A stretch of DNA of 64,000 nucleotides from positions 188,001 to 252,000 of the forward strand of contig JBBHKE010001816.1 in assembly GCA_037447655.1 (NCBI GenBank), given 5' to 3'. Shown here one piece after another: positions 30,001 to 41,092 of this stretch (positions are counted from its first letter, which is position 1; the number at the start of each line of letters is the position of its first letter). The position numbers and the translations under genes are program-made. Below the pieces are notes generated by a model. The model ran no database searches and was not told the origin of the DNA. It worked only from the letters and a program-made list of their open reading frames with translations. The stretch is from Zygnema cylindricum. Lineage: Eukaryota; Streptophyta; Zygnematophyceae; Zygnematales; Zygnemataceae.

Positions 30001-31206
30001 TGTTAGAGAGAAAGTAGAAAACAAAATAATCAGCTTAGAGTACCGGCCAGATAGTGTGATGGTAGCAGAATTGATGACCAAACCTGTGCCTTCCCCTAAG
30101 CTAATTTTCTGCAGGGAAAAGTGTGGTCTGAAACTAAAGATTGACTAGGAAATAAGGGGAGTGTAGAAATTAATGGTCTTTTAAAGTATTTTCTAGGTCT
30201 GAATAGAAATAAAGAAGCCGAGGAAGTCTACCTCTAACTTCTCTCTCCAACTCTCAAACTTGTCGCAGTCACTGAGAAATTGGAGAGGGAGCTGGAGCCA
30301 TGGCTACCTAGGCTATCCAGAGGTTTACGGGAAAATATATTTTAGTTAGGGGTTTAATTTACTAAAAGATATGTGGCGGCCACAGGATTTGATCCTGGTA
30401 CTTACCGGCCGGCAGATAGCCGGTAGCCTTAGCCGTTAAGTCTAGCAGTAGTGTTACGTACTACAGGGTTTGATAATTATTTAAATTTTTATACGTAGAA
30501 AAGTTCATTTAACTGTAACTGATTACGGGAGACATATATCCAGTAAATGTAAAAGTACAAATTCCGATTGGGATAAGAAACCAATACCGCGCATTTATTT
30601 CTTTAGTGAAACAAATACCGCGCATGTATTTATTACGGCTACGATTAAATGTGAATTTAATCGGGCGGCCGGAATTAACGCCGAGATCGCGGAAGAGGAT
30701 TTCGGCGGTTTGTGGTCATCGCCACATCGGATGACACGTGGCGCAATGACATTCGATCGCGGCATCTCCGAGGATTAAGGGAGTGAATCTGGACATACCA
30801 CGTGTTGACATTTAGGCCATGTCGTACAATGGCCGTACATAAAGTACACTAGCAGCTGTACTTTTGTGTATGAAACTGAAATCTGATTGGCTCCGTACAT
30901 CAGTAGATAGAGTTTGTGAGAGAGAAAGGACTTAGAAAAATTAGAAGATAGGACCCTCTCTTCAGAGAGCTTCTGTACAAAGCGTCAACTTTGACCCTCC
31001 ATAACTTACTGCTCAGGGGAGCAAATTCACAGATTCTTTTTGCTATCGACTCATGGGAGTCTTGTCTTCACAGGGGTGAAGTTTGTCAGTGTTTTTTTCT
31101 GCGAGGGTGGCAGTTATTTTTGCTGAAACACAAAGGGGTCAGGGTTATCCTAGAGGCTTCTTAGAAGTTGTCCACTCTGAGGATTTATGGAGGTCTCAGA
31201 GTTTCA
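27082..31206 (+). mobile_element. Internally deleted copia element Cp1
   Basis: LTRs are 27082-28136 (1055 bp) and 30162-31206 (1045 bp). Both start TGTAGAAATTAATGG and end GGTCTCAGAGTTTCA. The perfect 5-bp duplication GTCAC lies at 27077-27081 and 31207-31211. A polypurine tract AAATAAGGGGAG abuts the right LTR. The left LTR joins directly to mid-integrase coding sequence at 28137: the primer binding site, gag, protease and the integrase N-terminus are missing. Confidence 0.9.
28137..30148 (+). pseudogene. Cp1 partial pol: integrase C-terminus, reverse transcriptase, RNase H
   Basis: The sequence starts at YRVYDLKREDI and continues through the linker to reverse transcriptase ([29 protein letters not shown]). 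A TAG at 29043-29045 replaces a conserved Trp codon. The next 260 bases are frameshifted but include IYVDD near 29150. An in-frame TGA lies near 29287. RNase H (29309-30148) is open and keeps SDASYGDAP, EAEFMA and DNQVAIAI blocks. The stop lies just before the polypurine tract. The copy cannot make an active polyprotein. Confidence 0.85.
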
Positions 31207-31544
31207 GTCACGTGACTGGTGCTGTAAAGCAATAGATAGAGGTTTAAAGAGGGGTTTTTGGACTAAGCAATTTATTAGGGTAGCCGCCTCTCTCCGAGAG
31301 TACTCTTGTACAAATAGGTATTTTAGCATTTTCATGACTAATCGCCTGTTTCGGTGTTTTAAGAAGATTTCTTCTCCTCTAAGTTAAAAGGAGTCCAGAC
31401 TACACATGGGTGTAGTCATCAACATATTTTGCCTGCCAAGGAGGCAGTTGTTTTTAGGCAAATGGGTTTATTGAAATTACACTAGAGGCTTCATAGTCAA
31501 AGGGGAATTATGTGATCCAATGGGGGACATAGCATTACATGATG

Positions 31545-32131
31545 TATCATTGTGGCATAAGAGATAGGGGCGTCTTCATGTAGACAGTCTAAAGGAAATG
31601 AGATCGAAAGGAATTGTGGAAGGGATTAAGCTTGAGGGTGAAATAGAAATGGATGGTTCTAGTGGATGTACAAAAGAGAAGATACATACGTTGTCATTTC
31701 TCAAAATTGCCAGTTTTAGAGGAGAAAATGTGCTAGATTTGGTACACATTGAGGTTTACGGACCTGCCAGAGTCCTCTCTGCTAAGGGTCAAAGGTTTAT
31801 GCTAACTTTCACGCATAATTGGTCACAATATTCTCAAGTGTACTTTATAAGGACTAAGTCAAAAGCATTCAATATTTTTAAACAATATAAAGCATGGAGT
31901 GAGAAACTCCATGAGACACCTATTAAGAGAATTAAAACTGATAATGGTGGGGAATATACGTCAAAAAAAATTGAGGATTTTTTTAAAGAAGATGGTTTCA
32001 AACACCAGTTAATTGTGCCCTATAATCTAGAGCAGAATGGAGTATCTGAGAGATTAACCAGGCCAGTTAGAGTAGCTGAGAGATTAAACAGGACACTTAG
32101 GTATTGTGATAGGTTCATGCTAATTGATAAG
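31545..32131 (+). pseudogene. Host element H1, part 2: integrase N-terminal half
   Basis: Continues part 1 with WHKR, a degenerate zinc-binding HHCC region, SGCTKEKIH, and the catalytic-core blocks IEVYGPARV (the first catalytic Asp is changed to Glu) and IKTDNGGEYTS. An in-frame TAG is near 31565. It is interrupted at 32131 by LTR N4, with the duplication ATAAG. Confidence 0.78.
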
Positions 32132-32733
32132 TGTTGAAAATAACTAAAAAAGATTTAATAGAAGTATTTTCAAGGTCTAAATATATGAATAGAAAAGAGA
32201 GCAAAAGCAGTCAACCTCTACCTATCTCTCTCCATCCCCCGTGAAACTCTGTGTGCCCCATTGCCCACAGAAATCGCAGATCCAAAAAAAGCTAATCTAG
32301 ATAGCACCGACTCCTAATTGATATAAACCCAAATGACTGACCCCTTGACAATCAGAAACCCATTTTAACTTCACCCTTGTGAAATAAAACTTTCTCTGTG
32401 CTTAGTTCCACCACATAATGCAAAGTTAGAATATGAGTTTTGGACACATTCACCCACTTTGACTTTCCCTTGGAAATGCAGCCACCCTGGCAAGGAAAAA
32501 CTCTTGCCGATTACACCTTTGTGTAGCGTGGACTCCCTTGAGTTCGCAGCAAAAAGAATCACTGAAAATGGTCAAGTAAATTGATAGATATGAATGGTCA
32601 AAGATGACCTTTTGTATAGGATTTCTCTCGGAGAGAGGCTGCTACCTACTAAATTTTCTAAGTCGTATTTTCTCTCTAAAACTCTATTTTTTTATTTACG
32701 GCACCAATCAAATTAGTGTGTCGTACAGAAAAG

Positions 32734-34105
32734 TGTTGTTTTTTGGTCTAAAATAGACCGCAGAAGCCACCCAAACTATCATGCAAAAAGCTAAGCAAAA
32801 ATAGGTCGACGAACATTCATTTGAAATGCATCCTCCATTTAACATACAACAACATTTAGGGTTTCATGGAATAATCAACATAAATAAACCCTATGACAAC
32901 ATCTAAGGTTTGATGGAATAATCGACATAAACAAACCCTAGGACAAATGCATAAACAATGCATATCAAACATATATAAAATAACATAAATAAATAATAAA
33001 AACAAATGCATCACACATAAACAAGAGTATAATCAAAGTATAATCATTATATCATTCAAAGTGCATGACCTAATCGACAACCCTAAAAACACTACATCTT
33101 TGGTCCCCACTTTACTAACCAGCATTGATGATTAATTCCTAACAAAGCTCATTCCTATATATACACTTGTGAGCTGTCAACGAATCACTAAGTGTCAAAA
33201 TAACCAACGTAAATTATGTAACTGTCATTAAGTCATATTTAACCATGATAGCCAATTACTAAGAAACACTAATCGTAAGCGTACACCTGAAAGTCAAGCA
33301 ATCGTAAATGTACACTTGTCTGCAAATACGACACATAAAGACACATAAATTAAACTGTCGAAATCCTAAATGATCACGTAAATATAACTATTTTAATCAA
33401 CACTAAATCATTAGTTCGCATAAAACAAAATATTGATGTTTCAAATATTTACACCGACGCGTTCGCAAAATACGCGTCATAAGCGACAACTCGCTTAGTC
33501 ACTTGTAGATAAATCCACGTAGTGAACCGACATCGCATATGTACGGTCCACTAGATAATGCGTCATAAAAACAATGTGATCTCTTAAAAATATCGGCAGA
33601 CGCCGTTCGCCCTCCACGTGTACCATGACCAACTTGCCGAAATCAATTCGTACGATCCAAATCCTATCCGTACCGAAATCACGTACTTCGTCATAAATAC
33701 GCCTTGTCGCATTTAAGGTACACGTCATTTTCGATAAATGTATGTCGTAAATAAGTACACCTAATAGTACACCTGTCCAATATAGATTCTATGTACCATG
33801 GCGTACTTTCCATAAATCTCGCGCGCCAAATTTAAAGTACACCTGTCGCATTATGTTTCGTACGTGCGACGTACCATTTTATCTTCGTCGATTATCTCAC
33901 GTCGGATCGCTTCGCGATCCGCCGTTCATTTCCTCTCACATTTCGTGCCACTCAATTACTCCATTAAATTTACTCGTACATTTAATTCCCCCAATCCGCA
34001 AATCCTTTCGAACCTCCACAGTATATCACGTAAATGCGTACGCACGAAACATCGCGTACGCACGAAACGCCGTGTTCGCACGAAACTAACTTTTCAAAAA
34101 CAACA
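32734..34105. mobile_element. Insertion of an unrelated LTR-like element (solo LTR, different family)
   Basis: 1372 bp bounded by TGTTGTTTTT and AAAAACAACA, with the perfect 5-bp duplication AAAAG at 32729-32733 and 34106-34110. Comparison with the other M3 LTR shows that exactly this segment is extra. TG...CA ends plus a 5-bp duplication suggest a solo LTR. An internal roughly 50-bp direct repeat (GGTTTSATGGAATAATC) lies at about 32856-32945. No coding sequence is recognised. Confidence 0.8.
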
Positions 34106-34841
34106 AAAAGTACAAGCACCGATGTACTTTCTGTACGGCCATCGTAGAACATAGCCAAAATATCGACACGTGTCAAATCAGAATTTGTTCCCGTAATGTC
34201 CGGAGTTGCCGCAATCCAATGTTATCCTGGCACATGTCACTCGATGTGGCGATGATCGCAAACAACCACGATTGTCTTCCGCGATCTCGGCATCTTTCCC
34301 GGCCGTCCGATCAAAACTAGGTTTCAATCGTAGTCGTCATACATACTTGCGCGGTATTTGTTTCGCTATCGAAAAAAAATGCGCGGTATCTGTTTCTTTT
34401 CTGTACCGTACTTCGTACTCTACATAAATGAATCTATGCATCCCGAATGAAGTTTTAGTTGATGAATTAGTCTATGTGTAAGTTTTTATACAATTGTTAA
34501 ACCCTATATCATTCAACACTAGTCTTAGACTAAATGGTTAAGGTTAACTTCTAGTTTGACAAATAGCAGGTACTTAGATCAAATCTTGGGTCCGTCAAAA
34601 TCTTGTAGGTAACTCTATCAAGATTTGCCTTCCTGTCCTCTTTGGACAGCCTAGGTAGCCATGGATTTAACTCTTCCTCAAGTCTTCAGTGACTGCGACA
34701 AGTGTGGGGACTTGAGTGAAGAGTTAGAGGCAGGCTGTCAGTATCTCCTTTTTGCTTTTTATTTTACAATCTCTAGACCTAGAAAATACTTGAATTTCAA
34801 CACTCCCCTTATTTTCTAGTCTACTTTACTTTCAACTTCCA

Positions 34842-36590
34842 TCAAAAACAACAAATACATATATATATAAATATATATATTTTCCTTCCCTTTTTCCTTT
34901 TTCCTTCATGAAGTTTCAAGCGAATACCTTTATATTTAAGAAAGTGTATTAGATGACCAAAAATAATTTCATCTTGTTGATCATACATTTTATTTTGCAT
35001 GCCACTTTTCATAAACCAGAGCAAATATTTTATCCACCTCCTCCCCTTTTCATCCAACCAAAATCCACTTTTCCTTTTGCATGTCCAACAGTCAACCCCA
35101 TCCCCAATGTGCAACGCATACCCAGATGATAACCCTTTTACAAGCACATCTTCACAAGTGACATCACACCAAGTAGTGATGTCAAATCCACCCCCCGTCA
35201 AATATTCCCAAAAATCACTAGTCCTCACTAAGTTCCTCATGAAATCTACATCTTCCAAACTCATATTGTCATCCATGATAATTATCTCATTTTCTGAATT
35301 TACCTCACTCTCTCCCATGGAATTCTTTCCACTATCACTTTCTAACTTTATTCCCAATAAATACTTCTCCTCCCCTATACCTTTCATTAAACATTTCTCT
35401 TCTCCCCTATCCTTTAGAACCCCTTCTAGTTTCACTTCCCCCCTTTCCTCGGAATCCGTTGAAGTCTCCCTTTCCGACCAGTTTTCGGTTTCCAAAATAT
35501 CTATAAAACTGTCCTCAATATTTTGAGCTCCCTGAAGTATCTTCTCTCTCTTTACTTCCCTTATACCTCCAAAAGCTCACTGTTGCTTACGTGGAATTTC
35601 TGTGTGCTTTTCTCTCTTCCCCATACTAGCGATGCGGAGAATCTCCAACATATCTTCATCCTCTTTCTCCTCTTCCCCTTCTTCCTCCTCATCCACATTC
35701 CAACTTCTAAGTTGTTCCAAACAAGGGCATTCCTCTATATAATGACCCGGTTCCCTACAAAAGAAGCAAACCTATTTTTTCAAGGCTCTCGTTTCTTTTC
35801 ATCTCCCTCTCTTTCTACCAAAGTTCCGATAAGGTTTACCTTTGTCTTTCTTCCTCTCATCACGCTTCCGCTCGTCATCGCTATTCCTCTCATCAAGCTT
35901 CCGCCAATCACCACCAGCTGTAAATGCATTCACTTTGTCACTTCCCCTACGAAGCTCCAAAGTGCTTTCCCTCACAAGAATTATCCCCATGGTAAAGCTC
36001 CAAGTCCATGAGGAGCCATCCATTGCCTGCATACGACAAATGATGTTTCCGTACTCATGTGGGAGTTTAATAAGTAGTGTATTAATCTTCCTCTCCTCTG
36101 ATTCTACATATCCCGCACTAGCAAGCTCAACATATAGCGCAGCAATATCATTGCAAAATTCTATCATGCTACCGCCTTCATAAAAATAGGCATCTATTTC
36201 TTGTTTTACTAATTGCTGCCTCTGAATAGTCTCACTCTTATAAATCTGACTTAGTGCTTCCCATATCTTTGAAGACTTGGTTAAGTTTATAAAAATGATA
36301 GCTATAGACTTAGACATGTTTCTATGAATGAGATGCTTTGCTATAGTGTTTTTGTATTCCCATATTTTGCTGTCATTTTCTGTTGCTTTAATCCCTACAA
36401 GTGGAACCATAGTCGAGAGCTTAGCTCCTCTCACCATCGGTGTTCCTTTTGCCTTCTCCCATTTTACCCCTTCCATGGCAATGATTTTCCTTTCACCTTC
36501 TTTTGCATCTAAACTCCGGTTGATTTTCTCGGCAGCCCCATATGATTCTCCATAGTGAGTTCCTCCAAAGCCCGGTGGAGGACACCTCAC
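34842..36590 (-). pseudogene. M3 remnant: gag joined to RNase H pieces
   Basis: The minus frame from 36590 encodes a gag N-terminus (MRCPPPGFGG...) to about 35799 with the usual KLPHEYGNIICR and LVRESTLELRRG blocks. A CCHC-like region follows near 35760. The sequence then drops into RNase H fragments (DITTWCDVTCEDV, SGYALHIGDGVDCW, GIRL near 34910). Protease, integrase and reverse transcriptase are absent, so the copy is a deletion derivative. Both parts have lost conserved residues. Confidence 0.75.
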
Positions 36591-38818
36591 TTATCCTGAA
36601 AGAATTCCCCATAAGTGCTTCACGAAAAGGAATCCCTCAATCATAAATCTCCAATAAGTGAAACGTGTTCCATCAAACATAGGCACCCTAGATGGTGGGC
36701 CCATAACCTAAAACTCTGTGTGCTCCATTGCCCACAGAAAATGCAGATCCAAAAGAAGTTAATCTAGATAGTGCCAACTCAAAGTTGATATTAACCCAAA
36801 TGATTGACCCTTGACAATCAGAAACACATTTTAGCTTCAACCCTGTGAAATTAGACTTTCGATGTGCTTAGTTCCACCAAAAAATGCAAAGTTAGAATAT
36901 GAGTTTTGGACACATTCACCCACTTTGAATTTCCCTTAGAAATGGAGCCACCCTGGCAAGGAAAAAATCTAACCAAGTACACCTTTGTGTAGCGTGGACT
37001 CCCTTGAGTTCGCAGCAAAAAGAATCACTGAAAATGGTCGAATAAATTGATAGATATGAATGGTCAAAGATGACCTTTTGTACAGGAGCTCTCTCGGAGA
37101 GAGGCTGCTACCTACTAAATTTTCTAAGTCATATTCTCTCTCTAAAACTCTATTTTTTGATGTACGGCACCAATCAAATTAGTGTGTTGTACAGAAAAGT
37201 ACAGGTACCGATGTACTTTCTGTACGGCCATCGTACAACATGGCCAAAATATCGACACGTGTCAAATCAGAATTTGTTCCCGTAATGTCCGGAGTTGCCG
37301 CAATCCAATGTTATCCCGCCACGTGTCACTTGATGTGGCAATGATGGCAAACAGCCGCGATTCAATTCCGGGATCTCTGCATCCTTCCCGTCTGTCCGAT
37401 CAAAACATGGTTTCAATCGTAGCTGTCATAAATACTTGCGTGGTGTTTGTTTCGCTATCAAACCAAAATGCGCGGTATCTGTTTCTTCTCCGTACAGTAT
37501 CCCGTACTCAACATAACTGAATCTATGCATCCCGAATGAAGTTTCAGTTGAATGAATTAGTGTACGTGTAAGTTTCTATATAATTATTAAACCCTATATC
37601 ATTCAACACTCGTCTTAGACTAAACGGTTAAGGCTAACTACTAGTTTGACAAATAGCAGGTACTTAGATCAAATCTTCAATATGTCAAAATCTTTTATGT
37701 TACTCTATCAAGATTTGCCTTCCTGTCCTCTTTGGGGAGCATAGGCAGCCATGGATCTAACTCTTCCTCAAGTCTTCAGTGACTGCGACAATTGTGGGGA
37801 CTTGAGTGAAGAGTTAGAGGCAGGCTGTTAGTGTCTCCTCTTTGCTTTTTACTATACAATCTCTAGACCTAGAAAATACTTCAATTTCAACATACTTGTT
37901 GTAGTCATTGAAAGAGAGAGAGAGAGAGAGTAGTGGATCCATGGCTGCCTGAGCTCCATTGTTGCAGTATAAGAGTGACCTAAGTCACTCTCAACAAAAG
38001 GTAGAGTCTGGCAAGACTCGAACCTCCGACCGCTAGAGCATGGCGTAGCCGTTCGCAGTAACTAGTCTGTCGTAGAAGTTTGCTAAAGATAGAGGGTTTG
38101 ATAAATGTTTAAACAGTGTTACGGTAGCTATTCCGATTAACGGAAATACAAACATAGATACATAGAACGAGTTAAATATAGTACGGATATGATTCCGCAC
38201 GAAACAAATGAATTAGACATTTGTTTCGACTGTTGAGATCAAATACTAAATTCTATCCAACAGCGCACATCATTGCCGAGATCTTGGAATGGTCAGTTTG
38301 GCATTTTGTGACGTGGCATGACCTGGCCCAACGTGGAGAGGTAACATTCGGTCGCGGGAATTCTGAGGAACGTACGGACGAGTGAAAAGTGGACACGCGT
38401 TCTCTTAATTGCCTTGTCGTACAAAGGCCGTACAAAAAGTACATCGGCAGTAGTACTTTTTTGTACTGTACAGTGTTCTCATTCGTTCGTACAGTCAGTA
38501 GATAGGGGTTGTGAGAGGGAGCTAGGACTTAGAAATATCTAGTAGATGGTCTTCTCTATCTTTGAGACTTTGTATATATTGGCATCTTTACCACTTTATA
38601 ACTAATCGCCTGGTTGTGTGTTTTCAAAGATTCTTTTTCCGTTTTCAAAGATTATTTTTCCTACGGACTCAAGGGAGTCCAAGCTGCACAGGGTGCAGTC
38701 ACATTGTCAACTTGTTTCCTTGGGCAGCTGTGGTTGCCATTGAAAGTGGGTTAGTTAAAAACTATCTAGAGGATTCATGAATTATGTAGTCAAATGGAGG
38801 ACATAGAATTGCAATAAG

Positions 38819-40139
38819 AAAATTGGTTTTAATTTTGGGCCGAGGCTATAAATTGTGACACCTATCTTAAAAATAGAGTTCTTGCATTAACACTGAAAGA
38901 TGTAACTCCCTTTGAAAGGTGGACAAGAAAAAAGCCAGATTTGTCACACCTTAAAGTCTTTGGAAGTCAGGTTTTTGGTTTGAACAATGACAAATCTACG
39001 TGGAAAATGGAAGAAAATGGAACTCTTAGATAACTAGTGGGATATTCAAATGATGAACAAAGATATAGAGTTTATGATTTAAGACGGAAATATGTGATTC
39101 TAGTGAAACACTTAGTTGTAATGGATGAAGGGAAATCAGTTGATCCCTTCAAGTTCAACAAGGTAGTGAAAATCAGGATGGTTTCGAATGACAGTTCGGC
39201 AATGGAATCACAACTTTTGTGATCAGAAACAGTTCAAGGATTAGAAAATGAAGAGGGAAAAGAGGACGTCGAGAAGCAAAACCTTCAGTGGAAACCGAAC
39301 TTCCATTGGACATAGAGGTCGGGGGAGACATCCTCGAAGGAAGTGAGTTCGAGGAAAAACAAGAGGAAGAGCAAAAATCAGTTGGAAAGAACCCGAGAAT
39401 GTCGTCCATACATGCCTTGGAGTTTGAAGGAGGAAGGAGAATGAGTAAAATACTGCAAGAGAGAAACATAAATAATCAGTTCACAATGATATTACATGCA
39501 CATGAGCCTCAAACTTATCAGGAGGCTATCAATAGTAAAGAATCTGAAAGATGGACAGTTGCGATAAATGATGAAATAAACTCAATTATGGAGGCTAAGA
39601 CTTAGGAGTTGGTAGATTGTCCTCCGGTAGAAAACCTACTGTGTATAAATGGGTTTTTAAGTGAAAATTAAATAAGAGGAAGAGCAAATATCAGTTGGAA
39701 AGAACTCGAGAATATCCTGTATACTTCCGTCGAAGTAAGAAACGGGAAGGAGAATGAGAAAAAAAATACAAGAGAGAACGGTAAATAATCAACTCACAAG
39801 GATGTCACATCCAAATGAGCCTCAAACTTATCAAGAGGCTAACAACAGTAAAGAACATGAGAGATAGATAGATGCAATAAATAATAAAATAAACTCAATT
39901 CTACAAGCTAAGACTTCGGAGTTGGTAGATTGTCCAGTTGTTATAAAAACCTATTGGGTGTAAATGGGTTTTTGAGATAAAATTGAATCTTGATAAGTCT
40001 ATTTAGATATTAAAGGCTCAGTTAGTGGCGAAAGGGTACACACAGAAGGAGGGAATAGACTATGACGAAACCTTTGCACTGGTAGTGAGGTTTCCATCGA
40101 TAAAATTTTTGCTAAGTTTGGCCACAACGTAAGACATGT
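38819..40139 (+). pseudogene. Host element H1, part 3: integrase C-terminus to reverse transcriptase
   Basis: Coding similarity resumes with a degenerate tract at 38820-38880, then TPFERWTRKKPDL, VFGSQVF, ILVKHLVVMDEGKS and the EGGRRMSK linker. It ends in reverse transcriptase near [18 protein letters not shown] and LSLATT at 40130. Several frameshifts and stops break it. A roughly 310-bp tandem duplication covers the linker and reverse transcriptase start. Minus element M5 is inserted at 40139. No continuation of H1 is visible on its far side. Confidence 0.78.
39360..39985 (+). repeat. Roughly 312-bp tandem duplication inside H1
   Basis: The segment starting AGGAAGAGCAAAAATCAGTT at 39360 repeats at about 39672. 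Both copies pass through the CATGAGCCTCAAACTTATCA-type region to GTTGGTAGATTGTCC. The copies differ at many sites, so the duplication is old. Confidence 0.8.
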
Positions 40140-41079
40140 TGCAATCCTGTGGTCTCCATTGACCTTGAGAATGAGCAGCCTATGTAAAGCCTCTAGGATA
40201 ATATTTGCCCCTTCTACTTTCCCGCTGAATAAGTGCCGCCCAGGCACACAAATATTCTGACCACTCTCACCCCTGTGAGGACAAGACTCCCTTGAGTCAA
40301 ACGGAAAAAAAATCATTGAATTACTCCCTTGAGTCAAACGCAAAAAAAATCACTGAATTTGCTCCCCTGAGCAGTAAGTTATGGCTGGTCAAAGATGACC
40401 TTTATAGTTACAAGCTCTCTTAGAGAGAGGTACCTAAATTTCACTAAGTCCTAGTCTGCCTACTTACGACTGCCTACTACTAAACCCTAGTCCAATAGAA
40501 ACACTATATAGTACAAGAAGGTACACTAGGCAATGTACTTATTGTACGACCATTTTACGACATGACTTTCAAAGTGACGCTTGTCAAAACGGGAGCCATG
40601 GTTCCTCCTCCCATCTTCTCCGATATCCAATAGTATGGTGCCACGTGGCATCGCGTGACGCTATCCCCAAAGGCCGCCGAAATTATATTGCGGATGGCGG
40701 CTGCAATTGTGGTCGTCCGATGATTTGTATTTATGCAGCTTCGATTCGCTTCCATGCATGAATTGATTAATGTGTGTTTTCGTTAGTCTGCTGCAAATTA
40801 GTCCGTTTAATAAATAGATGAATATGCGTGAAACGTAATACGTATATCGTTTCGCTAGTGCCTTAATGGATAAGGTTTAAGTCTAAATAGTAATTCGTAG
40901 ACCTCGGTTAAAATCCTGCCAGAGGCATTATTTTGCTACAAATAGTAAAATACCATCTATTTCATTCTGCCTCTTTCTAAATGACGCGGCAGCCATGGTG
41001 TGCCTTTCGTTCTCTCTTTTTCTCTCTTTACATTCTAACTAAATTATAGAAGTGAACTATTACTTACCTCTTTTCAACA
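40140..41079 (-). mobile_element. 3' LTR of minus-strand copia element M5
   Basis: 940 bp running on the minus strand from TGTTGAAAAGAGG to CAGGATTGCA, preceded by the polypurine tract ATTAAGGGGAG. It contains a tRNA-like block on the plus strand (about 40860-40930) with complementary ends TGCCT/AGGCA. M5 lacks a visible 5' LTR, so its target duplication cannot be checked. Confidence 0.82.
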
Positions 41080-41092
41080 CTCCCCTTAATTC

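Larger units (their letters stand above)
26388..31539 (+). mobile_element. LTR insertion S2 (solo LTR) in H1, itself split by element Cp1
   Basis: A TG...CA-bounded LTR is split into 26388-27081 and 31212-31539. The target duplication TGATG is at 26383-26387 and 31540-31544, and removing the insertion rejoins the H1 frame. No internal region of its own is present, so it is a solo LTR. Cp1 (27082-31206) sits inside it with its own duplication. Confidence 0.8.
32242..37892 (-). mobile_element. Minus-strand copia element M3, internally deleted
   Basis: The LTRs are 36709-37892 (5' in element sense) and 32242-34802 (3'), the latter enlarged by a 1372-bp insertion. A primer binding site, GGTTATGGGCCCA, lies at 36708-36696. 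A polypurine tract AAATAAGGGGAG flanks the 3' LTR at about 34803. No clean target duplication is seen at the outer edges (CCCCG against TACTT). Confidence 0.8.
32132..38813 (+). mobile_element. LTR insertion N4 (solo LTR) in H1, split by element M3
   Basis: The LTR pieces are 32132-32241 (TGTTGAAAATAAC start) and 37893-38813 (ending GACATAGAATTGCA). The perfect duplication ATAAG lies at 32127-32131 and 38814-38818, and H1 integrase coding resumes after it. There is no internal region, so it is a solo LTR. An antisense tRNA-like block is near 38005-38080. Confidence 0.83.

Noticed and set aside
33495-34427. Open frames within 33.5-34.4 kb
   Set aside because: They lie in the LTR-like insertion and the M3 LTR, are short and overlapping, and have no recognisable motif.
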